NCBI GenBank assembly: GCA_002842395.1
Contig: PHCV01000001.1
Span: 310,001-374,000 of the forward strand
Direction of reading: 5' to 3'
Length of the DNA stretch: 64,000 nucleotides
DNA from: Betaproteobacteria bacterium HGW-Betaproteobacteria-11
GTDB taxonomy: Bacteria; Pseudomonadota; Gammaproteobacteria; Burkholderiales; Rhodocyclaceae
A model generated the notes under the pieces. That model saw only the letters and a list, made by a program, of their open reading frames with translations, made no database searches and had not been told where the DNA came from. How positions within the stretch are numbered: the first letter of the stretch is position 1; every line of letters starts with the position of its first letter. A program made the position numbers and the translations under genes. This document shows, piece by piece, positions 26,579 to 35,155 of the stretch.

Positions 26579-27001
26579 ATGAAGTCTAGCCGCACCCTGA
26601 TATTCAAGGCCATTCTTGCTGCTGTAGCGGTTGCGTTATCCACGACCACAGTTGCTCAACGTACTTCGTTGGCCTGCCAAGAGGACGCATCCGCTGGCCT
26701 AAATTGGGAGCGAGGGGAGTGGACGGTTAAGCGATTTAAGACAGAGAAATTTATCCTCGTACAGGAGGGTAAATCGCTAACAACTGATTCCGTAGGGCGC
26801 GCTTTCAATAAGGGATCTATTTTTGTAAGTTGCTTCGTCAAGTCAACGGGCGTGATCTGCATTGCTAATATGGGCGAATCACTATTGTTCAACCCGGAAT
26901 CAATGAAAGGGGCAAGGACACACTCGCTCGGAAGCATAAGCACTGACCCCGCATACCGCGATTCCATTGCTATCGCGCCTTTTTCCTGCCAACCTTTCTA
27001 A
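26579..27001 (+). CDS. Exported protein of unknown function, island cargo
   Basis: 140 residues with a clear signal peptide (KAILAAVAVALSTTTVAQ) and three cysteines in the mature part (LACQED, FVSCFV, VICIAN), plus a terminal FSCQPF, suggesting disulphides. It is visibly more AT-rich than flanking genes and stands alone near the right end of the island, the usual place for cargo. No family recognised. Confidence 0.65.
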   Translation: MKSSRTLIFKAILAAVAVALSTTTVAQRTSLACQEDASAGLNWERGEWTVKRFKTEKFILVQEGKSLTTDSVGRAFNKGSIFVSCFVKSTGVICIANMGESLLFNPESMKGARTHSLGSISTDPAYRDSIAIAPFSCQPF

Positions 27002-27373
27002 TCTGGCCGCCCAGCTAGGTTAGCGAAGTAACCCTAACGTCTGACGGGGCGGCTGAAAAAGCCTCTCACAAGTGGAAGCGGGTTGACACTGTCACGCAAT
27101 CGCTGATCGACCCCTCCCCCCCCGGTGTCATATGCGCTGCCGTAGTCGTCGGGTTCCCTTATCCCTACCCCCGGCCTGCTACTTGATACCCCCCCGTATC
27201 GCCCCGGAAAGTCGGCGCTGGCGATACGGCGAGCAAGCCCGGCAGCGTGGTAGACTTTCAACAAGTGCAGCCGGGGCAAAACATCGCCGGGGCTGTTTGA
27301 AGTGGGTAAGGGAGTGGGTAACGATTCGCTATCCGCTCGCGATACCCTAGCAACTGCGCTGCTTTCGGAGTCA
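27002..27373. other. Right end of island, non-coding
   Basis: No gene supported over about 370 bases. Contents: a C-run near 27115-27122, a copy of the dispersed repeat (27208-27233), and two direct copies of GTGGGTAA (27302-27309, 27314-27321). The latter may be integrase arm-type sites, since a similar GCGGGTAAGG lies at 21627 near attL. Confidence 0.5.
27208..27233 (+). repeat. Dispersed repeat, short form, inside the island
   Basis: AAAGTCGGCGCTGGCGATAC followed by GGCGAG. The only copy on the island, 140 bases from attR. Confidence 0.75.
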
Positions 27374-27397
27374 AGTTCGATTCCGGCCAACGCACCA
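27374..27397 (+). other. attR
   Basis: AGTTCGATTCCGGCCAAC then GCACCA: the 18-base core plus a 3' end lacking one A relative to attL (CAACGC against CAACAGC). It cannot fold as a tRNA because the 5' half is absent. Confidence 0.85.
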
Positions 27398-27445
27398 ACT
27401 TTCGAGACCCGCTTTTGACCTTCGCCGGCAGCGGGCCTTGCTTCC

Positions 27446-27460
27446 CGGGAGTCTCCCCTG
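27446..27460 (+). promoter_or_regulatory. Ribosome site and probable CTG start of ccoI
   Basis: GGGAG at 27446-27450 lies 7 bases before CTG 27458. No ATG, GTG or TTG occurs in the ccoI frame between the in-frame stop at 27416-27418 and GTG 27521, although the conserved CYHCG motif is encoded before 27521. Confidence 0.45.
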
Positions 27461-29911
27461 GAGTCCGCCGCGCTCGATCCTGCCGCCTGTTACCACTGCG
27501 GCCTGCCGATTCCGGCCGGGGTGGAAAGTTTCGTCACCATCGACGGCGCGCCACGGGCAATGTGCTGCGCTGGCTGCCAGGCGGTGGCCGCGGCGATCGT
27601 CGCCAACGGTCTGACCGACTACTACCGTCACCGCGATGCGTTGCCCGAGAGCCCGCGCGAGGCGCTGCCGGCGGCCTTGCGCGAGATGGGGCTGTTCGAT
27701 CATCCCGAGGTGCAGAAAAGTTTCGTGCGTCCGGTCGGTGAGCATGAACGCGAGGCGGCACTGATTCTCGAAGGCATCACCTGCGCCGCCTGCGTCTGGC
27801 TCAACGAGGTCCACCTGCGTCGCCAGCCGGGCGTGGTGGCGGTCGACATCAACTATGCCACGCACCGCGCGCGGGTGCGCTGGGACGCGCGGCTGACGAA
27901 GCTTTCCCGGCTGCTCGAGGCCGTCGCCGCGATCGGTTATCGCGCCCATCCCTACGATGTGGCGCGGGCCGAGGCGCTGGCGCAGAAGGAGCGTAAGGCG
28001 GCGCTGTGGCGGCTGTTCGTCGCCGGCTTCGGCATGATGCAGGTGATGATGTATGCCATTCCGGTGTATCTGGCGCAAACCGACAGCGGCAGCGAGATGA
28101 CGCCCGACATCGAGCGGCTGATGCGCTGGGCCAGCCTGATCCTCACCCTGCCGGTGGTGCTTTATTCGGCGGCGCCGTTTTTCCGCAATGCCTGGCGCGA
28201 CCTGATCTTGCGCCGGCTGGGGATGGACGTGCCGGTGGCGCTCGGCGTCGGCAGTGCGTTTGCCGCCAGCCTGTGGGCGACGGTCAGCGGCCAGGGCGAA
28301 GTGTATTTCGACTCGGTGACGATGTTCGTTTTTTTCCTGCTCGGCGGCCGTTATCTGGAGATGATGGCGCGCCAGCGGGCGGTGCGTAGCGTCGAGACGC
28401 TGGCGCGGGCCTTGCCGGCGCTGGCGACGCGCTTTCTGCGCTGGCCGGGCAATGCGTGCGAGCAGGTGGCGGCTGCCGCCTTGCAGGTGGGTGACGTGGT
28501 GCGGATCGCGCCCGGCGCCACGGTGCCAGCCGATGGCGAGGTTCTTGCCGGCGAGAGCGCGACCGATGAGTCGCTGCTCAGTGGCGAGAGCCGGCCGGTG
28601 GCGAAGAAAACCGGTGACTGGCTGGTTGGCGGCAGCGTGAATGTGACCAGCCCGCTTGCGCTGCGCGTCGAACGGGTTGGCGAGGCCACTCGGCTGGCGG
28701 CGATCACCCGCCTGATGGAGCGCGCCGCGGCGGAAAAGCCGCAGCTGGTCCTGCTCGCCGATCGTATCGCCGCGCGCTTCGTGCTGGTCGTGCTGCTGCT
28801 CGCGGCGCTGACCGCGCTGTTCTGGTGGCAGCACGATCCGTCGCGGGCCTTGTGGGTGTTCGTCGCCGTGCTGGTGGTGAGCTGTCCCTGCGCGCTCTCG
28901 CTGGCGACGCCAGTGGCGCTGACGGTGGCCAGCGGCGCGCTGGCCCGGCGCGGGGTGCTGGTCACCCGCGGCCATGCGATCGAGGCGCTGGCCCGGGCCG
29001 ACCACTTCATTTTCGACAAGACCGGGACGTTGACCGCGGGCCGCATGAGCCTGCAGCAAACCCTGTTCCTCTCCGGTACGGCGGAGCAGGCGCAGGCGCT
29101 GGCGGCGGCACTCGAACAGGGCTCGGAACATCCGCTTGGACGCGCCTTGCGCCAGGCTGCCGTCGCTCTGCCGCCGGTCACGGCGGACGCAGTGCGCGCG
29201 GTGACCGGCGCCGGGGTCGAGGGCAGCGTCGGCGGCGTGCGCTGGCGGCTGGGGCGGCCGGATTTCGTCGCCGAACTGCACGGCTTGCCGCTGCCGGAGG
29301 CGCCGCTGCAAAAACTCGGCGTTGGCGAGACGGCGATCGCGCTCGGGTCAACGGCCGGCTGGCAGGCATTTTTCACCTTCGCCGATGGCTTGCGGCCGCA
29401 GACCGCCGCGGCGATGGCCGCTTTGCGCCGGAACGGGGTCGGGCTGTCGATCTTCAGCGGCGATGCCGCGGCCAGTGTTCGTCACGTCGGCCAGGCGGTC
29501 GGCATCGAGGATGCGCGCGGCGGCATGACGCCGGAGGCCAAGCAGGCCGCGCTCCGTGTGTTGCAGGAAGCGGGGGCGGTGGTGGCGATGGTTGGCGATG
29601 GCGTCAATGATGCGCCGGTGCTGGCCCAGGCTCAGGTGTCGATCGCCATGGGCGGCGGCGCCGATCTGGCGCGCGCGCAGGCCGACATCGTGCTGCTCGG
29701 CAACGATCTCGAAGCGCTCGCTGGCGGCCGTGCGCTGGCGCAGCGCACCGTGCATCTGGTGCGGCAGAATCTGGCCTGGGCCTTCGCTTACAATCTGCTG
29801 GCCATTCCGGCGGCGATGCTTGGCTGGGTGACGCCGTGGATGGCCGGCATCGGCATGTCGGCCAGCTCCCTGCTGGTGGTGCTCAATGCGCTGCGCCTGG
29901 CGAGGAATTGA
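27458..29911 (+). CDS. ccoI: CcoI, copper P1B-type ATPase for cbb3 oxidase assembly
   Basis: Exports copper to the periplasm for insertion into the CcoN CuB site. Order of motifs: CYHCGLPIPAG and MCCAGCQAV near the start, heavy-metal domain GITCAACVWLNE, membrane CPC in SCPCALSLATP, DKTGTLTAG, SEHPLG, and GDGVNDAPVLAQA. The protein is about 817 residues if started at CTG 27458; starting at GTG 27521 would drop the CYHCG motif. A repeat copy (29310-29337) adds KLGVGETAI in the nucleotide-binding domain. ccoS follows after 2 bases. The gene begins only 60 bases from attR, but its sequence lies wholly outside the island. Confidence 0.9.
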   Translation: MESAALDPAACYHCGLPIPAGVESFVTIDGAPRAMCCAGCQAVAAAIVANGLTDYYRHRDALPESPREALPAALREMGLFDHPEVQKSFVRPVGEHEREAALILEGITCAACVWLNEVHLRRQPGVVAVDINYATHRARVRWDARLTKLSRLLEAVAAIGYRAHPYDVARAEALAQKERKAALWRLFVAGFGMMQVMMYAIPVYLAQTDSGSEMTPDIERLMRWASLILTLPVVLYSAAPFFRNAWRDLILRRLGMDVPVALGVGSAFAASLWATVSGQGEVYFDSVTMFVFFLLGGRYLEMMARQRAVRSVETLARALPALATRFLRWPGNACEQVAAAALQVGDVVRIAPGATVPADGEVLAGESATDESLLSGESRPVAKKTGDWLVGGSVNVTSPLALRVERVGEATRLAAITRLMERAAAEKPQLVLLADRIAARFVLVVLLLAALTALFWWQHDPSRALWVFVAVLVVSCPCALSLATPVALTVASGALARRGVLVTRGHAIEALARADHFIFDKTGTLTAGRMSLQQTLFLSGTAEQAQALAAALEQGSEHPLGRALRQAAVALPPVTADAVRAVTGAGVEGSVGGVRWRLGRPDFVAELHGLPLPEAPLQKLGVGETAIALGSTAGWQAFFTFADGLRPQTAAAMAALRRNGVGLSIFSGDAAASVRHVGQAVGIEDARGGMTPEAKQAALRVLQEAGAVVAMVGDGVNDAPVLAQAQVSIAMGGGADLARAQADIVLLGNDLEALAGGRALAQRTVHLVRQNLAWAFAYNLLAIPAAMLGWVTPWMAGIGMSASSLLVVLNALRLARN
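29310..29337 (+). repeat. Dispersed repeat, short form, in frame inside ccoI
   Basis: AAAAACTCGGCGTTGG then CGAGACGGCGAT, read as KLGVGETAI between the HP motif and the FADGLRPQ segment of CcoI, in the same frame as the IleS and IspH copies. Confidence 0.75.
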
Positions 29912-29913
29912 CG

Positions 29914-30126
29914 ATGGAAATCCTTTACTTGCTGATTCCGCTTTCCCTGGTGCTGGTCTTCGTCATCGGCGCGATCTTCTGGTGGTCGCTGAAAAGCGGT
30001 CAGTTCGAGGATCTGGAAGGCCCGGGCTATCGGCTGCTGATGGATGACGATCGTACCGTGGTGGAGGAGAAAGAATGCATTGTCGTTGATGCAGATCAAG
30101 GCAAAAAAATGCAAGGGGAACCATAG
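29914..30126 (+). CDS. ccoS: CcoS, cbb3 oxidase assembly protein
   Basis: A 70-residue protein with one N-terminal membrane helix (ILYLLIPLSLVLVFVIGAIFWWSLKSGQFEDLEGPGYRLLMDDD), the typical CcoS sequence. It is needed for maturation of the oxidase and cofactor insertion into CcoN. The start lies 2 bases after ccoI. Its 3' end contains a perfect FNR box (30086-30099). Confidence 0.92.
   Translation: MEILYLLIPLSLVLVFVIGAIFWWSLKSGQFEDLEGPGYRLLMDDDRTVVEEKECIVVDADQGKKMQGEP
30086..30099 (+). promoter_or_regulatory. FNR box within the ccoS 3' end
   Basis: TTGAT-GCAG-ATCAA, a perfect match to the FNR consensus. A CATAGT hexamer (30122-30127) is centred 32 bp downstream, as in class II FNR promoters, predicting transcription from about 30134. 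It is identical in all 14 bases to the box before ccoN. Confidence 0.75.
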
Positions 30127-30133
30127 TGGCGAC

Positions 30134-30212
30134 GGGTTGCACGGTGGCTGGAACCAGTTTCCGCAAGACTCTCTGTTGGGGTTCAGGGTGCGCGCTGCGC
30201 ACCCTTTTTTTT
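30134..30212 (+). ncRNA. Candidate FNR-activated small RNA between ccoS and ccoN
   Basis: A predicted start near 30134 (from the FNR box and -10 at 30122) and a strong terminator at 30186-30212 would give an RNA of about 75-80 nt. No open frame of note lies in it. By layout it resembles enterobacterial FnrS, but no sequence similarity is claimed. Alternatively the box could only add a second upstream site for ccoN and the terminator could simply end ccoIS mRNA. Confidence 0.45.
30186..30212 (+). terminator. Rho-independent terminator after ccoS
   Basis: Perfect 8-bp stem GGGTGCGC/GCGCACCC with a 3-base loop and eight T residues. It ends ccoI-ccoS transcription and separates it from ccoNOQP. 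Confidence 0.9.
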
Positions 30213-30279
30213 GCCCGCTTGCCTCGAAAAAGACAAAACCCGAAGTTTTCGTCTTATGATTTGCGCGATGCAGCATTAC

Positions 30280-30321
30280 TTGATGCAGATCAAGCTTCAG
30301 GCATGCTGCCAAGCGTATCCT
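30280..30321 (+). promoter_or_regulatory. FNR-dependent promoter of ccoNOQP
   Basis: Perfect FNR box TTGATGCAGATCAA at 30280-30293 and -10 candidate TATCCT at 30316-30321, 32 bp centre to centre, predicting a start near 30328 and an 80-base leader to ccoN. Low-oxygen induction of cbb3 oxidase by FNR/Anr is well established. Confidence 0.8.
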
Positions 30322-30406
30322 GACGCACAAGGTCTTTATGGCGCATCGTCGAGATTCAAAAGGGCGATGCTTATTCCGGTTTTTTGTTCCTATGAGGTGT
30401 TCCATC

Positions 30407-31828
30407 ATGCAAGCGCAAGCGACTTACAACTATAAAGTCGTGCGCCAGTTCGCGGTGATGACCGTGATCTGGGGCATTGTCGGCATGCTCGTTGGCGTCA
30501 TCATTGCCGCCCAGTTGGTCTGGCCGCAACTGAATGTCGTCGAGTACCTGAGTTATGGTCGCCTGCGACCACTGCATACCAACGCGGTGATTTTCGCCTT
30601 CGGTGGCTGTGCGCTGTTCGCCACCTCGTATTTCGCCGTGCAGCGAACCAGCCATGCGCCGCTGTTCGCGCCGGGACTGGCCGCCTTCACCTTCTGGGGC
30701 TGGCAGCTGATCATCGTGCTGGCTGCCGTGTCCCTGCCGTTGGGCATCACCTCCGGCAAGGAATACGCCGAACTGGAATGGCCGATCGACATTCTGATCA
30801 CCCTGGTCTGGGTGTCCTATGCGATCGTTTTCTTTGGCACCATCATCAAGCGCACCGTATCGCATATCTATGTGGCGAACTGGTTCTTCGGCGGCTTCAT
30901 CCTGACCGTAGCGGTGCTGCACCTGGTCAATAGCGCAGCGGTGCCGGTTACCCTGTTCAAGTCCTACTCCGCCTACGCCGGCGTGCAGGATGCGATGGTG
31001 CAGTGGTGGTACGGTCACAACGCGGTGGGCTTTTTCCTCACTGCGGGCTTCCTCGGCATGATGTACTACTTCGTGCCCAAGCAGGCCGATCGCCCGATTT
31101 ATTCCTACCGCCTCTCGGTGGTGCACTTCTGGGCGCTGATCTTCACCTACATGTGGGCGGGCCCGCATCACCTGCACTACACCGCTCTGCCGGACTGGAC
31201 GCAGTCGCTCGGCATGGTGTTTTCGCTGATCCTGCTGGCCCCGAGCTGGGGTGGCATGATCAACGGCATCATGACCCTGTCGGGCGCGTGGCACAAGCTG
31301 CGTGATGACCCGATCCTGAAGTTCATGATTACTTCGCTTTCCTTCTACGGCATGTCGACCTTCGAGGGGCCGATGATGTCGATCAAGACGGTGAATGCCC
31401 TCTCCCACTACACCGACTGGACGGTGGGCCACGTGCATTCCGGCGCGCTGGGCTGGGTGGCGATGATTTCCATCGGTTGCATCTACTACCTGTTGCCGCG
31501 CCTCTTCGGCAAGGCGCAGATGCACAGCGTGAAGGCCATCGAGGTGCATTTCTGGGTGGCCACCATCGGCATCGTGCTCTACATCGCCTCGATGTGGATC
31601 GCCGGGGTGATGCAGGGCCTGATGTGGCGCGCCACCAATCCCGACGGCACGCTGACCTATTCCTTCGTCGAGTCGGTCAAGGCGACCTACCCATTCTGGA
31701 CCATTCGTCTGCTGGGCGGGGTGCTGTTCCTCGCGGGCATGCTGATCATGGCGTGGAACATGTTCAAGACGATTGCCGGCGGCCAGGCGGTCAACGCTCC
31801 CGTTCTGCAACCGGCCGCGGCGCATTGA
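30407..31828 (+). CDS. ccoN: CcoN, cbb3 cytochrome oxidase catalytic subunit
   Basis: Heme-copper subunit I of the high-affinity terminal oxidase, in the inner membrane. The 473 residues hold about 12 helices and the His ligands: [14 protein letters not shown], the [26 protein letters not shown] CuB/cross-link region, [15 protein letters not shown], and [15 protein letters not shown] 30407 follows GAGG; ATG 30395 is an alternative. First gene of ccoNOQP. Confidence 0.96.
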   Translation: MQAQATYNYKVVRQFAVMTVIWGIVGMLVGVIIAAQLVWPQLNVVEYLSYGRLRPLHTNAVIFAFGGCALFATSYFAVQRTSHAPLFAPGLAAFTFWGWQLIIVLAAVSLPLGITSGKEYAELEWPIDILITLVWVSYAIVFFGTIIKRTVSHIYVANWFFGGFILTVAVLHLVNSAAVPVTLFKSYSAYAGVQDAMVQWWYGHNAVGFFLTAGFLGMMYYFVPKQADRPIYSYRLSVVHFWALIFTYMWAGPHHLHYTALPDWTQSLGMVFSLILLAPSWGGMINGIMTLSGAWHKLRDDPILKFMITSLSFYGMSTFEGPMMSIKTVNALSHYTDWTVGHVHSGALGWVAMISIGCIYYLLPRLFGKAQMHSVKAIEVHFWVATIGIVLYIASMWIAGVMQGLMWRATNPDGTLTYSFVESVKATYPFWTIRLLGGVLFLAGMLIMAWNMFKTIAGGQAVNAPVLQPAAAH

Positions 31829-31857
31829 GAGATTTACCAGATAAGGAGCCATCAATC

Positions 31858-32469
31858 ATGTTGACCCATGACAAGATCGAAAGAAATGTCGGCCTGCTGA
31901 TCGTGCTGACGGTGCTGACCGTCAGCGTGGGTGGGTTGCTGGAAATCGTGCCGCTGTTTTTCCAGAAATCCACCACCACGCCGGCCAACGAGTTGGTCAA
32001 GCCGTATGACCCGCTACAGCTTTCCGGGCGCGACATCTATATCCGCGAGGGCTGCTACAACTGCCACTCGCAGATGATTCGTCCGTTCCGCGCCGAAACC
32101 GAGCGCTATGGCCACTATTCGGTGGCCGGCGAGTTTGTCTATGACCATCCGTTCCAGTGGGGCTCCAAGCGCACCGGGCCGGATCTGGCGCGGGTCGGCG
32201 GGCGCTATTCCGACCAGTGGCATCACACCCATCTGCTCAATCCGCGCGACGTCGTTCCGGAATCGAACATGCCTGCCTATGACTGGCTGGAGCGGCCGCT
32301 CAAGACCGGCGATATCGAAGCCAAGATGAAGGCGCTGCGCGTGGTTGGCGTGCCCTACACGGACGAAGAGATTGCCGGAGCCGCGAAGAGCATCGAAGGC
32401 AAGACCGAACTCGATGCCATGATTGCCTACCTGCAGAACCTGGGTACGGCGATCAAGCAAGTTCGCTGA
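31858..32469 (+). CDS. ccoO: CcoO, monoheme cytochrome c subunit
   Basis: A 203-residue membrane-anchored cytochrome c. An N-terminal helix ([25 protein letters not shown]) is followed by one heme site CYNCH at residues 66-70, and SNMPAYDWL supplies the Met ligand. It passes electrons from CcoP or soluble cytochromes to CcoN. AAGGAG lies at good spacing before ATG 31858. Confidence 0.96.
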   Translation: MLTHDKIERNVGLLIVLTVLTVSVGGLLEIVPLFFQKSTTTPANELVKPYDPLQLSGRDIYIREGCYNCHSQMIRPFRAETERYGHYSVAGEFVYDHPFQWGSKRTGPDLARVGGRYSDQWHHTHLLNPRDVVPESNMPAYDWLERPLKTGDIEAKMKALRVVGVPYTDEEIAGAAKSIEGKTELDAMIAYLQNLGTAIKQVR

Positions 32470-32484
32470 GCCAGGGAATCGACC

Positions 32485-32682
32485 ATGGACATCAACGACT
32501 TTCGGTCCTTGGTTACCGTGCTGTCGTTGGTGCTGTTCGTCGGCATCGTCTGGTGGGCCTATTCGGACCGGCGCAAAAAAACCTACGACGAAGCGGCACG
32601 GTTGCCCCTCGATGACGACAGCCCACTGGTGCCCGAGGCGCCGGTGGTAACGCAGATCAATGAGAATCAGGAAAGGAAATGA
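32485..32682 (+). CDS. ccoQ: CcoQ/FixQ small subunit
   Basis: A 65-residue single-helix protein (LVTVLSLVLFVGIVWWAYSDRRKKTYDEAARLPL). CcoQ stabilises CcoP in the complex. It overlaps ccoP by 4 bases. Confidence 0.92.
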   Translation: MDINDFRSLVTVLSLVLFVGIVWWAYSDRRKKTYDEAARLPLDDDSPLVPEAPVVTQINENQERK

Positions 32683-33650
32683 TCATGAGTGATTTTGTCA
32701 GCGGTTTCTGGAATATCTATGTATTTGGAATTACTTTGGTCAGCATCCTGGGCTGCGGGGTGTTTCTCTGGTTGCAGGGTACGGCCAAACACGTTGAAGG
32801 CCAGACCACGGGGCATGTGTGGGATGAAACGCTCGAGGAATACAGCAATCCATTGCCAAACTGGTGGCGCTGGCTGTTTTATCTGACCATTCTGTTTTCC
32901 CTGTTCTATCTCGCCATGTATCCCGGGCTGGGCAGCTTCGAGGGGCAGTACAAGTGGTCTTCCACCGGTCAGTATGACAAGGAAGTGCAGAAGGCAGACA
33001 GCCAGTACGGGCCGATTTACCAGAAGTTTCTCAAGCAGGATGTTCCTGTCGTGGCGGCCAGTGGGGAGGCGAAGGAAATGGGGCAACGCCTGTTCGTCAC
33101 CTACTGCGCGCAGTGCCATGGTTCCGATGCCGGGGGTGTCAAGGGATTCCCGAACCTGACCGACAAGGACTGGCTGTACGGCGGTACGCCGGAGAAGATC
33201 AAGGAAAGTATTACCAATGGGCGTAACGCGATGATGCCGGCCAAGGGCGTCAAGCCCGATCTGTCGGCCGACGAAATCAAGGATCTCGCGAACTACGTTC
33301 GTTCGCTTTCCGGTCTGGCCGCCGATTCGATTCGCACCCAGCGCGGCAAGGAGTTGTTCGCCGTCGCCTGCGCCGCCTGCCATGGTCCGGAGGGCAAAGG
33401 TAATGAAGGCGTCGCGCCGAATCTGGCCGATAAGGTCTGGCTCTATGGTAGTTCCGAAGCCACCATCATCGAAACCACCACTAATGGACGCGTGAACCGC
33501 ATGCCGGCCTTTGGCGAGTTTCTCGGTGAGGCCAAGGTGCATCTGCTGGCGGCCTATGTCTATGGCCTCGGTGGTGGCGTGGTTCCGGCAGCCCCTGTCG
33601 CAACGATGGAGGCTCCAGCCGCTGCCGCAGCGCCCGCGGGCGCGCAGTAA
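32679..33650 (+). CDS. ccoP: CcoP, diheme cytochrome c subunit
   Basis: A 323-residue subunit with two N-terminal helices and two heme c sites, CAQCH (143-147) and CAACH (231-235), with Met ligands in AMMPA and NRMPAF. It is the electron entry point of the oxidase. Start at ATG 32679 or ATG 32685 (MSDFVSGFW). An alanine/proline-rich tail ends the protein. Confidence 0.95.
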   Translation: MIMSDFVSGFWNIYVFGITLVSILGCGVFLWLQGTAKHVEGQTTGHVWDETLEEYSNPLPNWWRWLFYLTILFSLFYLAMYPGLGSFEGQYKWSSTGQYDKEVQKADSQYGPIYQKFLKQDVPVVAASGEAKEMGQRLFVTYCAQCHGSDAGGVKGFPNLTDKDWLYGGTPEKIKESITNGRNAMMPAKGVKPDLSADEIKDLANYVRSLSGLAADSIRTQRGKELFAVACAACHGPEGKGNEGVAPNLADKVWLYGSSEATIIETTTNGRVNRMPAFGEFLGEAKVHLLAAYVYGLGGGVVPAAPVATMEAPAAAAAPAGAQ

Positions 33651-33675
33651 CCTGCAACTGAATGGCAATTGAGCG

Positions 33676-33709
33676 ATCCCCGACGAGTACAATCGTCGGG
33701 GATATTTTT
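33676..33709 (+). terminator. Terminator after ccoNOQP
   Basis: Perfect 11-bp stem ATCCCCGACGA/TCGTCGGGGAT with a 6-base loop followed by ATTTTTG. It separates the structural genes from ccoGH. Confidence 0.88.
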
Positions 33710-33727
33710 GCTTTCATTTATTAGTGA

Positions 33728-35155
33728 ATGCTGATAACGATGGCGGCTACCCCCCCCCAACAGACCGAGTCACCGGCCTTCGCCGAACAAAGCCTCTATG
33801 AGGTTCAACAGAAGGTTTATCCACGCGCGGTGACGGGTACGTTTGCTCAATGGCGCTGGAGCATGGCCTGGCTGACCCAGGTGCTGTATTACGGTTTGTG
33901 CTGGCTGCCCTGGAACGGACGACAAGCCGTGTTGTTCGACCTGGCGGAGCGCAAGTTCTATATTTTCGGGCTGGTCTTCTGGCCGCAGGATGTGATTTTC
34001 CTAGCGGTTCTGCTGATCATCTCGGCCTACTCGCTGTTTCTGTTCACGGCCGTCGGTGGCCGGCTGTGGTGTGGCTATGCCTGTCCGCAGACCGTCTATA
34101 CGGAAATTTTTCTGTGGATCGAGCGCAAGATCGAAGGCGATCGCAGCGCACGCATGAAGCTTGATGCCGCGGTGATGTCGCGCCGGAAGTTTTTTCTGCG
34201 CGTTGCAAAACACGGCGCCTGGGGTTTGCTGGCATTGTGGACCGGGTTCACCTTCGTCGGATATTTCACCCCGATCAAAACACTGTGGACCTCGGCATGG
34301 AGTTTTTCGCTCGGCCCCTGGGAAGCCTTCTGGATTTTCTTCTATGGCGGCTTCACTTACCTGTTCGCCGGCCATCTGCGCGAACAGGTCTGCAAGCACA
34401 TGTGCCCCTACGCGCGCTTTCAGGGTGTCATGTTCGATCCGGATACGCTGACGGTGACCTACGACGTGACGCGGGGCGAGCCGCGGGGCGCACGCAAGAA
34501 GGGCATCGACTACCGGGCGGCGGGCCTCGGTGATTGTGTCGATTGCAGCATCTGCGTCCAGGTCTGCCCGACCGGGATCGATATCCGCAACGGCCTGCAG
34601 TATGAATGCATCGGCTGCGCCGCCTGCATCGATGGCTGCGACCAGGTGATGGAAAAGATGGGCTACCCCAAGGGACTGATCCGCTATTCCACCGAGCGGG
34701 CGATCGAGTCGCACTGGGGCTGGAAGGAAATCATCGCGCATGTCCTGCGGCCACGGGTATTGCTGTATTCGGCGATTCTCTGGGCGATTATCATCGCCTT
34801 CGTCTGGGGTCTGGCGACCCGCTTGCCGCTGCGCGTCGATGTGATCCGCGACCGGGCGATTCTGGCCCGGGAGGTAGAAGGCGGGCTGATGGAAAATGTC
34901 TATCGTTTGCATGTGATGAATGTTTCCGAGGCAGCGCACCGTTATGCCGTGAGCGTCAGCGGCCTGCCGGGAATCGACATGGAAGGCGACCACATCGTCG
35001 AGGTGCCGCCCGCCGTGGACAAGGTGTTCACGATTCAGGTGCGAGTGCCGCCGGACAACGGCAAGAAAGGCGCCAACGTGATCTACTTCGATGTCAAATC
35101 GCTCGCCGACGAACGTGTCGCCGTGCATGAAAAAGCCACCTTCCTGCTGCCATGA
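33728..35155 (+). CDS. ccoG: CcoG, polyferredoxin-type copper reductase for cbb3 assembly
   Basis: A 475-residue membrane protein (FixG/RdxA family) that reduces Cu(II) to Cu(I) for CcoI in the characterised homologue. Features: WLPWNGRQAVLFDL, CGYACPQTVYTEIFLWIERKIEGDR, two 4Fe-4S sites (CVDCSICVQVCP and CIGCAACIDGCD), and a C-terminal periplasmic Ig-like domain. Starts at ATG 33728 or ATG 33740. ccoH overlaps its stop. Confidence 0.94.
   Translation: MLITMAATPPQQTESPAFAEQSLYEVQQKVYPRAVTGTFAQWRWSMAWLTQVLYYGLCWLPWNGRQAVLFDLAERKFYIFGLVFWPQDVIFLAVLLIISAYSLFLFTAVGGRLWCGYACPQTVYTEIFLWIERKIEGDRSARMKLDAAVMSRRKFFLRVAKHGAWGLLALWTGFTFVGYFTPIKTLWTSAWSFSLGPWEAFWIFFYGGFTYLFAGHLREQVCKHMCPYARFQGVMFDPDTLTVTYDVTRGEPRGARKKGIDYRAAGLGDCVDCSICVQVCPTGIDIRNGLQYECIGCAACIDGCDQVMEKMGYPKGLIRYSTERAIESHWGWKEIIAHVLRPRVLLYSAILWAIIIAFVWGLATRLPLRVDVIRDRAILAREVEGGLMENVYRLHVMNVSEAAHRYAVSVSGLPGIDMEGDHIVEVPPAVDKVFTIQVRVPPDNGKKGANVIYFDVKSLADERVAVHEKATFLLP

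Noticed and set aside
27132-27350. Short open frame near attR
   Set aside because: Low-complexity, no ribosome site, and it runs through the dispersed repeat; no evidence of coding.
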